From contig BLAL01000313.1 in the NCBI GenBank assembly GCA_015698045.1, positions 496,001-560,000 on the forward strand: a stretch of DNA of 64,000 nt, written 5' to 3'. Each line of letters starts with the position of its first letter. Within the stretch, counting starts at the first letter, position 1. A model generated the notes under the pieces. That model ran no database searches, had not been told where the DNA came from, and worked only from the letters and a program-made list of their open reading frames with translations. The position numbers were made by a program, and so were the translations under genes. Origin of the DNA: Rhizophagus clarus (Eukaryota; Glomeromycota; Glomeromycetes; Glomerales; Glomeraceae). Positions 11,312-23,630 of the stretch are shown here, piece after piece.

Positions 11312-13134
11312 TTTACAATCATTTAGTGTAAAGAAGTGTCTCGGCACTTTTTTTTAACTGCGGGTTGAAACGGGTTAATTGAGTTAACCTAACCGGTCAC
11401 TCGAATTGATCTGACCCATTCAGAACATAATTTTTTCATTGTTTTTCCATTAAAAACAATTTTATGAAAATGATTTTTTTTGTTAAAAACAATTAAAAAT
11501 GATTAAAACAAATCGTTATTTGTTTTTTTTTTAATTGACAAGATTAAGTACAATAGAATTTTATTGGTTTATTACTTTATTATCATTATATTTCAAAAAA
11601 AATAAAAACAAAAATATAATAATGAAAAAAATAATGATAATAAAAAAATAAAAAATATATTTATTTATTAACTGCTTGTTAATTGTTTCTATTATACATA
11701 AAATTTTTTTAAAAATTAAATCAAAAAAAAAAAAAAATTTTGCTAAGGATTAACTGAATAAATTCAAGCTTATCATACTAAACGATAATAAACATTATTT
11801 ATCAACAAAAATAAATAAATAAATAAATAAATAAGCAAATTAAATAAAGTTTAAAAAAGTTTATATATTTTATGTTTTTTTTTGAAAATAAAATAAAATG
11901 ATTATCAAAGAAAAATGAAAGAAATTTTTTATTCAATTTTGATCAACAAAAAGTTAAAATATGCAATTATTTTGTGATTTACAAGGAAGACAACCTTCTG
12001 TACTAGCACAGGAAGAGTTTTTGCAGAAAAATGGTCTAAAGAAATGTTCAAACAATATTTTCAAACAATATTTTCATAGTTTATACTCATACTTTATATA
12101 TATACAGTATATATACAGTACAGTACAGTACAGTATATGTACTGTACTGTATATAATATACTTCAGGATTAAATGAACGTTTTTTTATCAAAAAGGAAAT
12201 TTTTTTTGTATCCACGGCAACAGTACATGCGGATGATTAACAGATTGAGAATAGATCTACATAGAAAATTTTCAGCGAAATTATGTGAAATGCCCAGGTA
12301 AAATGTAAAATGATCTACAAAAATTTACCAAATTCAGTAAAAAATCGACATAAAATCCTTTTATTGTTTTAACTAATTTACCGTAGTATAAATTGATATT
12401 ATTATTAAAGAACTTTTTCCTTATGTCACTACAATTTAAGGTTCTGCTTGACGTTGTTTTCTGACAAATAATTTTCATCATCTTGTCATTTGAAATGAAA
12501 TCGTATTAGAAATTAGAATTTTATTTATCATTCATTCTTATCAGTAAGTTCGGTTATCATTGTATAAATTTAAAATAAAATAGATTCAACTTAATAGATT
12601 AATATCGAATCTGCAGAGTTTGCGGTTAAAAAATAAAAATATTCTACCATAATAAATGCATCACTAAACAATGCATTTATAAACTAATTGCTTTGTTATC
12701 AACCATGTAATCGATATAAATTGAAATACACTTGTTTATTATAAACTTTTAGATAACTGAATACTAAAAATAATTTTATTACATACGATGTTAATTTTTT
12801 AGCAGGTGATAATTTTTTCAGACATAAAAGATTGATAATGCGAACTTATCATAATGTTTTAATACTCTATCGTGTGCTTTACGTCGAGCCCACCCTAAAA
12901 AGAACGAATATACTCAGATAGTCTCATTCAAGTAATCCAATTTAATTACTTTCATCTATGATAAAAAAGAAAATAATAAATTAATTCAATTAATTAATTT
13001 AATACACGATATAAAGTAAATTTTACCTTTAGAATTAATGCCAAGATTGGTAAAATCTATTCTTAAAGTTTCTATAAAATAAAGAAATCGTTCACTAACA
13101 CTTTATTGATATCAATATAAATTATTATAATAAA
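11312..13134. other. AT-rich intergenic DNA with a CAGTAC palindrome
   Basis: 11340-11560 holds a GC-richer block (GGGTTGAAACGGGTTAA, GATCTGACCC) like those flanking the satellite, plus decayed satellite text. A TA-rich palindrome of TACAGTACAGTAC paired with GTACTGTACTGTA lies at about 12110-12150. Short ORFs at 11961-12176 and 12281-12481 have no family features and are not called. Confidence 0.5.
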
Positions 13135-14598
13135 TTATATTTTTTTACCTGAATATTCTTTTTCAATTAAATCATCATTATTATCTGCATTTTTAGGTTC
13201 TGGAAGATTTTTAAAATTTAAAAGTCTGCTTGTGTAAACTGCTTGAGGATGTGTTGTATATGAGAGTGTACCAGTAGATGATAATGACGATTGAACTGTT
13301 GAAGATAATAACTTTTTATTAATTTCATCTGCTTCTTTAGCTTGTTTCCAGGTTGCGGAATCTGCTTCAACACAAATATAACGTAAGTCATCAAATAATT
13401 TATGTAGCTCAACTGCTTTAGGTCGTTTTGAAGGGTCAGCATCCCAACATTGATTAATAATGTCAAAAATGAATTGAGGAATTTTATAATTAGACTTTGG
13501 CCTCAATCCATTACAAATTTTCATTGCTAAGAATTCATCATGAGGTATATCATGATAAGGAGATAATCCTGTACAAATTTCATATGCAATAATTCCAAAT
13601 CCATAAATATCACTTTCTTGAGTATATTCTTTCCCTCTTAAAACTTCTGGGGCTACATATGGTAATACTCCATATATTTTCTTCTTATCATTTTGAGAGG
13701 ACTTATCATTTGCTGGTTGACATAATCCCAAATCAGTGACATAAGCAAGGCCACTATCACTCAATAAGTTTCCACAATGAAAATCACGGTGAATTAATCC
13801 ACTATTATGAATATCATTAAGACCTTGTGAAACATCATATAACAATACCAATTTACGATACCAACTTAATGAATCAAAATTAATATCTAGATGTTGTCTT
13901 AAGCTACGCTCTTTTAATTCCATCACCATCATAAAATTATTTGTATTTGGATCTTTAGTGATACCAAAACAACGAACTACAAAATCAGAAGTTGGATCAC
14001 ATGCTAAAATATTTGATTCAACCTTAAAAGAAAATTTGTTAGTTTATATTCATAAAGGCTATTAATATTAAATTTAAAGGAAATATCTTACTTCTTTTAA
14101 AAATTCAGTTGTAATGTCTTGTGAGTTGTGCAAACATTTTAAAGCAACTCCTGCTCCACTCCATCTTCCAAAATAACCATTTCTATTGATGGAATTTATA
14201 TACCCATCTTTCCAAATTGCTTTATAAGTAGTACCAAATCCCCCTTTTGCTAAATATTCAATATCTTCAAATTTATCATATTCAATCCACTCTATAATCT
14301 TCTCACAATTTTCGGCTTCTAATTGTACTTTTTGAATAAATTCATCGACTTTATGATTTCCACTTGTCCAATTTTTGAAATTTTGTTGAAAATATTTTGA
14401 TTTACATGATCGACAGTAACTATAACCAGTATTGATCAGGTTACATTGTTGACATAAACCATATTCTTTATAACGTTTTTTCAATTTTTCATTCAATATT
14501 AGTTTATTAATTAGCGACTTTTGTTCTTTAGTCAAATCATAATGAACAAAATATTTTATTTGCTCAATTACATTATCACTCAGTTTAATTTCATCCAT
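13135..14598 (-). CDS. TKL-like protein kinase, two exons, canonical architecture
   Basis: Exon 1 is 14598-14092 and exon 2 is 14022-13135, joined by a 69-bp phase 0 intron (GTAAGA...TTTTAAG); total 464 residues. Exon 1 holds a four-Cys finger (CQQC and CRSC, residues about 50-70), NWTSGN, an intact glycine loop (AKGGFGTTYKAIW, about 115-127) and VALK. Exon 2 holds the hinge, LIHRDFHCGNLL, VTDLGL instead of DFG, PYVAPE and an RP motif (PSKRPKAVEL) near the end of the domain. Catalytic Lys, HRD Asp and D-x-G Asp are all present, so it could be active. The start MDEIKLSD is the first Met of the open frame. It shows the single-copy exon structure from which the arrays can be derived. Substrate unknown. 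A further 3' exon after EYSG cannot be excluded. Confidence 0.9.
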
Positions 14599-15231
14599 TC
14601 TAATGAATTAATTGTTAAATAAGGAATATGTTATTATTTCATGTGTAAGAATAAAAAAAAAACCGATGGAACGAGAACAACTTTATGTCGGATTTATTAC
14701 TCCGATACGGTAATGATTTAAGATCGGCGACAAACTTATCAGAAAAAGGCTAGTTAAAATATACAAAGACTTAGATCGCCAATTAAATTCATCAATTTAG
14801 GCATTTTATTAAAACTTCCATAATAGGGCATGATTAACACGTATGGGCTGATTTGACTCCGCATGATTTGTTATGTCACATGAGTGATAAAATGTGATGT
14901 CTGAGGGATATGTTATGATTGGATAAATATTTGACAGCTAAACTGATTTTTGAAGCTGGACGTGTCTAACATTTTAAATGTTCACTTTGCCAACAAAATT
15001 TTCCTTCCAAAAATAAACTGTTAATACACGAAAGAAATAAACACAGAAACAACAAAGTCATACCTCACCGTACTTTACTTACTTTACCCTCTTTTGAGCA
15101 TATTGTTTATTATCAAGATGCGTTTATAGTGCTTATCAAAAAACGACTTGGCTCTAATAGACGATCTATTGGTTCGAAACAACTTTCAATTGACGCGTTT
15201 CTGGAAACAATTTTTGTTCATTTATTTGAAA
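14599..15231. other. Intergenic region with one copy of an inverted repeat
   Basis: TATGGGCTGATTTGACTCC at about 14843 recurs in reverse orientation at about 18710-18735 (TATGGGCTAATTTGACTCC on the minus strand). The pair brackets the next two genes. No other feature seen. Confidence 0.4.
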
Positions 15232-15783
15232 ATGAGCCAACTTTTCGGTATAGTCCAGTACAACGAAAATACTATTGTCAGTTTCAAAGCAAGGCTGGAG
15301 ATGAAAGACTCCGGCAAATTCTTAATTATGATTATTGGAGTTATAGGCAGGATTCCAACACAAAAACTAACAGGTTATGTCTTATTTGTTAATTATGAGG
15401 GAACGTATAAAGTCAATTTTAATTGGTATTCAAACATTCCATTTATATTTTATTTTATATATTAATATATTATTTAAAAGGTTAATAAAAATTTTCTATT
15501 TAGGACATTATCAGAATTAAATGAAGATAATCGAACTTTTCAATGTGGCACTGCAACTTATACATTTGTATCTGATTCTGGGGAATTTGTGGATGAGTAC
15601 GTATTATTTTATTAACAAATGAAAAAAACTAATAAAATTTAATTAACAATTCCAATTTTTTTTAGAAATAAATCTGAAACAATTAAATCTTTAAATACAA
15701 ATCATTCAAATACACAAAATTATAGATTTATATTACCCCGCACGTCACTTCAACAATTATGTATTAATTATACCAAAAAATAG
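15232..15783 (+). CDS. Unknown spliced protein, about 127 residues
   Basis: Three exons fit well: 15232-15404, 15504-15596 and 15666-15783. Donors GTATAA and GTACGT and acceptors TTTAG keep one open frame to the stop TAG at 15781. The product begins MSQLFGIVQYNENTI, contains MIIGVIGRIPTQK, LFVNYEGT and TFQCGTATYTFVSD, and ends in a polar, Asn/Thr-rich stretch. There is no signal peptide or known catalytic motif. The alternating hydrophobic pattern suggests beta strands, but I do not recognise the family. The start is the first in-frame ATG after a stop at 15127; an upstream exon could supply another. Confidence 0.5.
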
Positions 15784-15812
15784 TAGATTTTTTTTGCTAA
15801 TAAAAACTACAT

Positions 15813-18270
15813 TTAATTTTCTTTATTTGTACCAATGTTTCTAACAATAATCTTTTTAGGGGTGTTATTAATTAAGTAGAATAATTGATGGTTTTCAAAT
15901 AAAATAATATTATATACAACTGATTTTCTATCAGTTCCTCCACCCATGGTTGTACCTCCAAAAAATAAACGAACCTAAAGTTAAAATATTAGTATTACTG
16001 TAAAAGTAAATAATAAACTAATACAAAATTTGGATAGGAACTGGTTGTGATTCTTTTTCTCTATACTTGATGTAGAAAAAAATTAGCAAAGAAAGGCCTT
16101 TTTCTTTTAATTGTCGCATGAATTGAGGTATGTGTTTTGCAAAAACATGCATATAGGGCATAATGTCTTCCTTCCGATATAGACCTGGAATTTGAATAGA
16201 ACTATTCATGTGACCTTGAGTTGGACGACAAAACATACAGACCCAATTTTGAGCATCAATTTCGAATTGATCAATCTCTTGATCTGAAAGATCTGCTTTG
16301 TGTAAAATTATATATAAACGATTAAATTCCCGCCATAATTTTTCTATATCTTCTCCACGAGCACCTGAAACAAACTGTAATACTGGAAATTTCTCTAGAT
16401 TTTTTTCTTATCTGGACCCATTAAAGAAGTCCAATTCCATTGTTTTCCAGATTGAAAAAATTCAAAATGAATTTTTAATATTTTTAAATGCCAATTCAAC
16501 TGCTGGTTTAATCTGTTTCTGAAATTCCTTTTTTTTAATTAGGTCAGCAAATAGTCATTCCATTAAGATATCCGATATACGTAAAAATAGATGCAATTCA
16601 TCAGGTATGTAATTTTACTGATTAATTGCTGGAAATAAAAAGGGTTTTTTTTCGCCTAATTATTAAAAGTCAATTAGATATTTACAATAATATAATAAAT
16701 ATATCGAATTCAGATAAAACCACATTTTGTATTTCCTGCATTATTTCATATTTTATCCATATCCCACCGTGATGATGCATCGCAATCACAATATAATATA
16801 AATATCTGGAATTAGGCGCACTTAATCCCATAATAATGTACATAATTTTCCAATCTCCACAAAAAAACAATTCAATTGCCCAGTTAATACTGTCTTGATC
16901 AATAATTCCGTTATTCTTTAAATCAAATAACTGATGTTGAAATAATTGCCCAATTTTTTCTAAATTTTCATACTTTTCACATCTGACATAAAGACAAAAA
17001 CTACAATTACAGATAAAATTAATTAGTAATTTAAATTAATTAAATAATAAATCAACAAAGAACTAAACATACAAATATTGGTGATCGGGCTTCAAAACTT
17101 CTTTTTTTTCATTTAATAAACACAATGTCATCATTACATGCTTTTGCTTCCTACCCACATTGCGCCCATCACCACCAAATTTAAGATGAATTGTATCGCC
17201 TTGGTTAAGGATCGGTGGAGATGCATTTTTCCAAATTGAAATCAATACTTTAAGTAAAGTTTGGATTGATCGATATGCACCATTTCCAATTTCAGTTTCT
17301 TCAACTAATATTCCTTCTTCAGGTTGTTCAGATATGTCAAAATCATCAATATTATTATCAATATTAAATGTTCCTATTCTGATTTTATTATTCATATTAT
17401 TAGAAATTTCAATTCTATGTTTTTCAACACGATATTCGCGGGTAAGATGAGATTCACCGACGGTAACCATCTCTTACTAATAGGGATTCATCACATGCCC
17501 GTACAATAGCATCCAATTTCTTAGGTTCATCAGAGTCATGTTGATAAGATAAGTTGATAGTTTCACCATTAAAATCTAATTCAATTTTACGTACATGAAC
17601 TATTGGTTGACCAGTTTCTGTAGTCATATGATGTTTAGCAATTAATGACGAAAGTTCTTGTTCAGATTCTTTGCCAAAGGCTGCAAACCGTTTGTTTTGT
17701 CCTGATTTAGTTTGAATTACAAAAAGAGGACGCTTTTTAGAAGTTGTAGGTGTAGCTGAAACTTTTAATCTACACTGATGCAATTTTCCTATATCTAATC
17801 CAAAAACACGAGGACCTGATGTTTGTGGTTCTCTGTGATTCATTTCCTAAACAATAGATCTAATTATTACTATATTTACTGAATGATTTTTAAATTAACA
17901 TATACATACATTTAAAAATGAATTTACAGCGCCAGTTGCGGATCTTTCACTATAAACATTCTGTTCAGTATTATTTTCTTTCCAAAAAATAATATACTTT
18001 ACTCTTTAATATGAAGTATATTTAATTCACAGCGGAGTTTTCTTTTTCCAAATTCAGTTTCAACAATATAGTCGTTTGGTATCCAGTATTGTCTCCCGTC
18101 TTTAGAATTTTTTTGTGTCATCATAACGTTAGTAGGATAATGTCCTAAAGAAATTACATTGTATCATGAGATGAATGCCATTCCGCCTGATTTATATGTT
18201 GCTATAATATGAGAAGGGTCCGGATAATCATGATTAAAAGTTCTTGTTGAATAGCTATCTATAATATTTT
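15813..18270 (-). pseudogene. Frameshifted member of a lineage-expanded multi-exon family
   Basis: Pieces in order on the minus strand: RTFNHDYPDPSHIIATYKSG and RQYWIPNDYIVETEFGKRK (18265-18010); YSERSATGAVNSFLN (about 17935); SGPRVFGLDIGKL to CDESLLVRDGYR (17843-17465); after a one-base shift, REYRVEKHRIEISN to GGDGRNVGRKQKHVMM and LKPDHQY (17440-17063); then FFCGDWKIMYIIMGLSAPNS (about 16870-16800), YIPDELHLFLRISDIL (about 16590), ARGEDIEKLWREF, LYRKEDIMPYMHVFAKH (about 16180) and finally RLFFGGTTMGGGTDRKSVVY with a stop at 15813. At least four frameshifts or stops separate them. From memory this matches a large, uncharacterised Rhizophagus family; function unknown, a mobile origin is only a guess. 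Sequencing error could explain some but hardly all breaks. Confidence 0.7.
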
Positions 18271-20164
18271 ATAAAAGCAATTAATTGTATTATTTGAAAG
18301 TATAGCGATTTTGAAACAAAAAAAAATCACCATAATCGTGATTTTCATTTATTTCATTTGACATAAGTGCTAGGGACTAAGTTAAAAAAAATTTTTTTCT
18401 GCAAGAATAATAATTTACATTATATTTTTGAAAATGTTTCTAAAAAGAGCCCTATTTGGCTATAAAATAATATGAATAAGTTTAAATAGATCTGGACAAC
18501 TTGTTATTGATTCGATTCAAAAACCAATTTAGAACCAATTTAGAGCAAATTTTTAGAGGCATAAAAAATACGAAAGGTCCCAAAATCAAAGATTTTTATT
18601 ATTTGTCACGAGTTCAGCCACGTCACGTGATTATTTTATTGTGTTACAGATTTACAAATATTATTAAAATTCAACTCGGATGTAATAATTAAAATGTGAC
18701 AAATTCGAATGGAGTCAAATTAGCCCATATGAATACTTTAACGTTTAATGTATGAAGTGCAACGAAATCAAATCATGTGAAATTAGGCTAAACTTTTGAT
18801 AATTTTTTAAGATCCATTTGGACTCAGTATAATATTTATTTGACTGATTTTGATAGATGAAATTATTTATTAAAGGGATATTTAAAAATAAAAAATTTAA
18901 ATACAAAATTAGAGAACTGGATCCAAACGAAGAGTCGTTGATATTCTATTATGGCTTATTCATCTGTTTTTAGATTGAGTGTAATTAACGTTAAATTGCT
19001 GTATTAACATGAAAGGTGACTGATAATTTTTATTAATGTAAGAAAAATAGTTCTAAAGTACGGCGGTAAAAGAATTTTTTTTTTTTTATTGATGATTTTT
19101 GTCATAGAACACATGATCAAAATAATTGTGTATATTTTCATCTTTGATTGCAAACTTTTTTTTTAGTAAATGAGAGATATCTTTTTTTGGCCAGTTGGAT
19201 TATTAAAGTGGAACAATGGGATAACAAATAAAAAATAATTTAGATTTACCCAGTATTCAAATTTATGCGAATCATACGAATCAAATTAAATTTAGTTATA
19301 TTTTTTGTTTTTATAAATACGTATAGATTTACTATTATTACTAATCTTCTGTGTTTTGATTATTTAATATATCAAAATCTTTTTTCATTCATATTTAGAT
19401 TTGTTGCTTTTTTTAAACGATGAATAAATAAATCTACAGGTTCTTTTTCTCTCAGTATCTTGTTTTTCTAATTTTAATTTCAGTTTTATGTTCATTCTCA
19501 TTACCTTCTAGTTCTTCTTTGCCTTTGCCGTTATCTCCTTGGCTTTGAATCGTATTATCTGAGGATTTTTCTTTTTATGAAAACAGTTTTGTTTGATTTG
19601 AATTTTCGAGTAAGGTTATGAATTTGTATTTGGAAGATCGTTAATAGAATCATCTAACAAATTAATCACTTTCGCCTCACTCGCATTTTATTCCTTTGTT
19701 GGTAAAATTGGTAAAATTAAAATTATTGTATTCAGTAAAGATTTTAAATACACATTTAATAGTTAATTTAACACTTATAAAGGCCAATCAATGATGCTTA
19801 AATTTATGGGAAAGTATTATGATTTTGATGAGAATAAAAAAGAATATGGTTTCAGTTGATGAAAATAAAAAAAGTTTTATATGTATACAATATTTTTTGA
19901 AAATAATTGTGTATACGTGATAAAAAAATTTTGTGGCTATGTATTAGGACAATAATAAAATTTTTTATTCGTTTAAAAAAATTTTCTTATAAATGTCGGT
20001 GAGATGACCTGTCGGTGAAACGATCCTGTCGGTGAAACGTTTGTCGATGAAGTGACTGTCGGTGAGATGATTGTTGGCGAGTTAAACGCGACCCAAAAAT
20101 TTTAACGTCATTCAAAGCCCTAATCTATTATGATAGATAAACAACAAACAATTATTTATATCTT
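18271..20164. other. AT-rich intergenic region with a possible coding relic and a short repeat
   Basis: A minus-strand stretch at about 19455-19580 reads SSDNTIQSQGDNGKGKEELE in a Ser/Gln/Glu-rich, coding-like style but is closed by stops on both sides. The rest shows no ORF of interest. Confidence 0.35.
19999..20090. repeat. Short minisatellite TGTCGGTGAAACGA
   Basis: About six imperfect copies of a 14-19-bp word centred on GTCGGTGA; copies differ mainly at CG (GTCGATGA, GTTGGCGA). A weaker run of the same word, mostly with CG changed to TG, lies at 20875-20965. Confidence 0.7.
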
Positions 20165-20240
20165 TTTTACGAATGTGAAAAATTCGAACCAGTGACCTCG
20201 TATTAGTTAATGATGATGTGTTACACCACTTACTAAATTT
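20165..20240 (-). repeat. tRNA-like relic (SINE head or pseudo-tRNA)
   Basis: On the minus strand AGTGGTGTAACAC resembles a tRNA A box region and GAGGTCACTGGTTCGAAT resembles the variable loop, T stem and B box. The acceptor stem and 3' half of the T stem do not pair, so it is not a functional tRNA. A related 5' half (AGTGTAATGGTTAACCTCGT) occurs on the plus strand at about 57288. Confidence 0.4.
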
Positions 20241-20552
20241 TGTTTAATTTGTACACATCATTTTTATATTAAAATTTAATAAAAACTTTAACTGGAAAAA
20301 AAAGGACGAAATTTATTGTTATTATGAATTAATTATACAGTGTATAAGCGTTCATATTTTGAAGAAAATTATTATTGTTTATTTTTCTAATTATTTTAAT
20401 AAATACGGAATTATCTTATGCGTTATTTTAAAGAGAATAATATTTTATTAACAAACCGAATATTTTTTTTTTTCAATGAAACAATAGATTGATCTTGGAT
20501 AAAATTAAAGACTATAATTGAGAATTTGATTTAATCGCGAAACCAATCCTTT
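20230..20552 (-). pseudogene. Detached copy of the 3' end of the NAD kinase gene
   Basis: The stretch from TTTGTACACATCATTT through AAGCGTTCATATTTTGA, ATTTTAATAAATACGG and GAGAATTTGATTTAA matches 57320-57700, the 3' flank and last codons of the NAD kinase gene. The coding part on the minus strand reads GLVSRLNQILNYS, against WFHGLNQILNWN in the gene. It ends abruptly where the hAT-like element begins at 20553. Confidence 0.75.
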
Positions 20553-21131
20553 CAGTGTTCGGTAATGACCTGGTCATTTGACCATTTTTCGGATTAGGAG
20601 TCATTTGGCCAAATGATTGGGTGTCATTTGACTGTCATTTGCATCATTTGTTATTTGGTCATTTGTCACTAAAATACAGAAAGACTATTGGACAATTTAA
20701 TTACATCATCACTTGATGTACAATCGCAAAATCATAGTCGCCTAACTAATGACACAGCAAAAATTATTAATATTGTATGCATAAATAAAATTTCACATGC
20801 AAAAATAGGTTTTATATGCAGTATATGAGTTACAATTATTGCAAATTTTATTAGCTTTTATTGCTTTTGTTGATGAAATAAACCCATTGATGAAATAACT
20901 CTATTGATGAAATGATGATCGGTGAATAATAATCTTATCACTATTGGTGAGATTATTGATAGTGAGACAATTTTCTTTAAATAAATGTAATATTATTTAT
21001 AAAAAAAAATGGAGTTTATGATTAAATAGGTGTAAAAAAAAATTATTTCTACCAATAAAAATAATAATAAATCATGTGATTCAATACTCTTTCACTACTA
21101 TTAAAACTTTTTTTATTACATATATTAAATA

Positions 21132-23613
21132 CCCATCGATCCCTTGACCATTTTTTTCGCAGAAGACAGTTCATATATCCTTTATATTAAACAGTTCCTT
21201 TAACACTCTCAACGCCTTCGGGCATCAACGGGGCAAGTCTTCTCCATCTTCTGCTGCCCTTGGTTTCATTTTCTAGCCCTTTTAAAAAAATATATTATAT
21301 ATAAAATTATTTTTTTCTTTTTATAAAAATTTTTTACGTTTATTATAATTTTTATATATTATTCTCCCACCCATTTGTGGCACATAACCCTTTTGGGAGT
21401 CTTAATATTTTCTTTTATCCTTTAACTGGAAAGTTTTTATAAAATTTTTAACTTAGTTTCTATATATTATCATTTTGCTTTTTATCATGGTCGCATTTTT
21501 TCGTCCCATTTTTTTTCCTTCACATTCATTCCCTGTTCCTATTCGAACGGTCTATTTTCACGTGACCAATATTGATCGATATGGCGTTAATACTGTATAC
21601 GAATCACAACATAGCAGATCTTATTTTTTTGATCTAGACCCCTTAAATCATCATGAATTTGACTTTTTTAGAAATCCTACACCTTTTTATGTATCATTAC
21701 TAATGACAAAAAAGCCTCATTAACTGAATCAGTTTATCAATCCACGAGTAAATATTTGAACAAAAAATTTAAAATATCCCTTTTATTAACACATTTTTTT
21801 AAACTACAAAAAGTAATCCCTAAACGTATTCAACACAAATATTTTACCTTTTTAAGAGACTCTTTATATAAACGTTTATCCATTATTGAATCACGGTACA
21901 ATAGTACCCATACAAATAATCGTAGCACTCGTACTTTTATTCGTTTCACTTATAAAAAGTATAGATTTATTTTAGGAATTTTTATCCCCTGTTATTACCC
22001 TGGTACTTTTCTTTCATCATCACCTGACCTCAAAGATAATACTTGTTGCACTTTGCCAACTCTGACAGTATATTCAAGATACAATAATCTCTGTCGAGTA
22101 GGATGTGGTATTCATAACACACTCATACCCAAATATTCAAAACCTTCAAATAATTCTACTTTAACCCCCTGTAGCACAGCGCACAGCAGCTTTAGTTAAA
22201 ATACATCAACAATGGTCATCTCAATCAACTAACTATGTTTACTCAAACCGTAGAGGTCTTTCTTTCCGTACAAAAATATCAGCAACTTCTGAAGGACTTG
22301 TATATCCCCGATGGAATTTATTTTATCTGAAAAATTATAGTTCTTATCAGACTATTTGTTGTAATCATAACGGTGTCTCTTTCAAACCTCGTACTCTTGA
22401 AAAGCAAACACAAAGGCGTCAGCGCTCTGAATGCAGAATTTTAAAGCATGACAAATCAACAGTTCCAGATAATCACAATCAACCAATGCGCTCTTCGACC
22501 AAAAAATTTTTATTCACCAAACACAAATATTTATGCGATTCAGCTTGCACTTTTTCCCAACATATTAATCATTTACGCAAAGGCGTTCACGACAAGTGTC
22601 TATACCTTACGCAATACTTACCTATCACGACACCAGTTCCTACTACTAAGGATACGAGGATTACTCATGCTAACCAAGATCAGATTGAATATATTCCTTT
22701 ACCAGAGAATCTCCGTTCAAGGATGAGATATGAGGATTATGTGAAATATAAAGATTTTTTCCCGCTTAAACCCATTTTTCATGGCAAAGGCAAAGGCCAA
22801 TTCGCTTTATCACCTGGCTCTGACAATTGGTGGCAATGGGTTAAAGACCGCTACCATAAACATCAAGAAGAATTAGAAAAAGCTCGTGTTCGACCTCATT
22901 TCCTGGATTGGAATACTACATATGACCGTTATTATCATCGATTGGACAATTTGAATTATTTGATGGCAATTACAAATACCGTCCATGAACATTATGAATT
23001 TACTAATTTTAACAAGACCTTAAAACAACTCGATAGGAAGTCTAAGAAGTCACCTGCATGGCGAAGTTTAGAACATTGGCGTCTCTTAACTGAACAATCT
23101 TTAGATGAGGATAGTTATCCTAACAGTTCAGCATGATATTTTAATACTTTGAAACCTGATTCTAATGAACATGATCATACTTATGACCCTGATGAATTTA
23201 GACTTAAACGTCCTTATTGCAGTCCATTATATATAGATCATCATTATCATTTAGTTAGAACTTCTAAACAACCTTGTTTTAATTTTGATCTTTATTATTT
23301 TAGTTTTTATTATTCTTTTTTTTTTTACAACATTACAACTTATAAATAGGGTTTGAAACATTCCTGATATGACAGTATTTACACCAGGCGCACTTTGTGT
23401 GAAAGAAAAATATGGCTATTCTTTTAGATTAGTGTACACTAGTGATTTAGGTTATCTCTTTTATATTGATAATAACTAAATCAGATCCCGACATAGATAT
23501 AGTTTCTATATTTAGTTGTATTCATGTTTTCTGACATCATGGCTTGTTTTGACAAGTATTTATGTCTTCACATGTACGAGGCGATCCTCCAGTAAAAATA
23601 AAAATAAAATAAA
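21132..23613 (+). mobile_element. LINE-like retroelement, copy 1
   Basis: Bounded by the 17-bp word ATTACATATATTAAATA at 21115-21131 and 23614-23630, which looks like a target-site duplication. The 3' end is CCTCCAGTAAAAATAAAAAT followed by AATAAA-type repeats, a LINE-style tail. The coding region is plus strand and broken. Confidence 0.6.
21484..23136 (+). pseudogene. LINE-associated ORF, frameshifted
   Basis: Starts near 21487 as MVAFFRPIFF...PVPIRTVYFHVTNIDRYGV, which resembles the first ORF of Rhizophagus LINEs from memory. It continues in shifted frames (21900-22190) and finishes in a longer open frame from about 22170 to the stop at 23136. That frame includes CNHNGVSFKPRT, KPIFHGKGKGQFALSPGSDN, WNTTYDRYYHRLDNLNYL and SLEHWRLLTEQSLDED. 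No RT or endonuclease motif is visible. Role unknown. Confidence 0.5.
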
Positions 23614-23630
23614 ATTACATATATTAAATA

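Noticed and set aside
11961-12176. ORF of 71 codons
   Set aside because: Its second half is the CAGTAC palindrome and TA repeats; no family features or neighbours support it.
12281-12481. Minus-strand ORF of 66 codons
   Set aside because: AT-driven composition, no motif, no splice partner.
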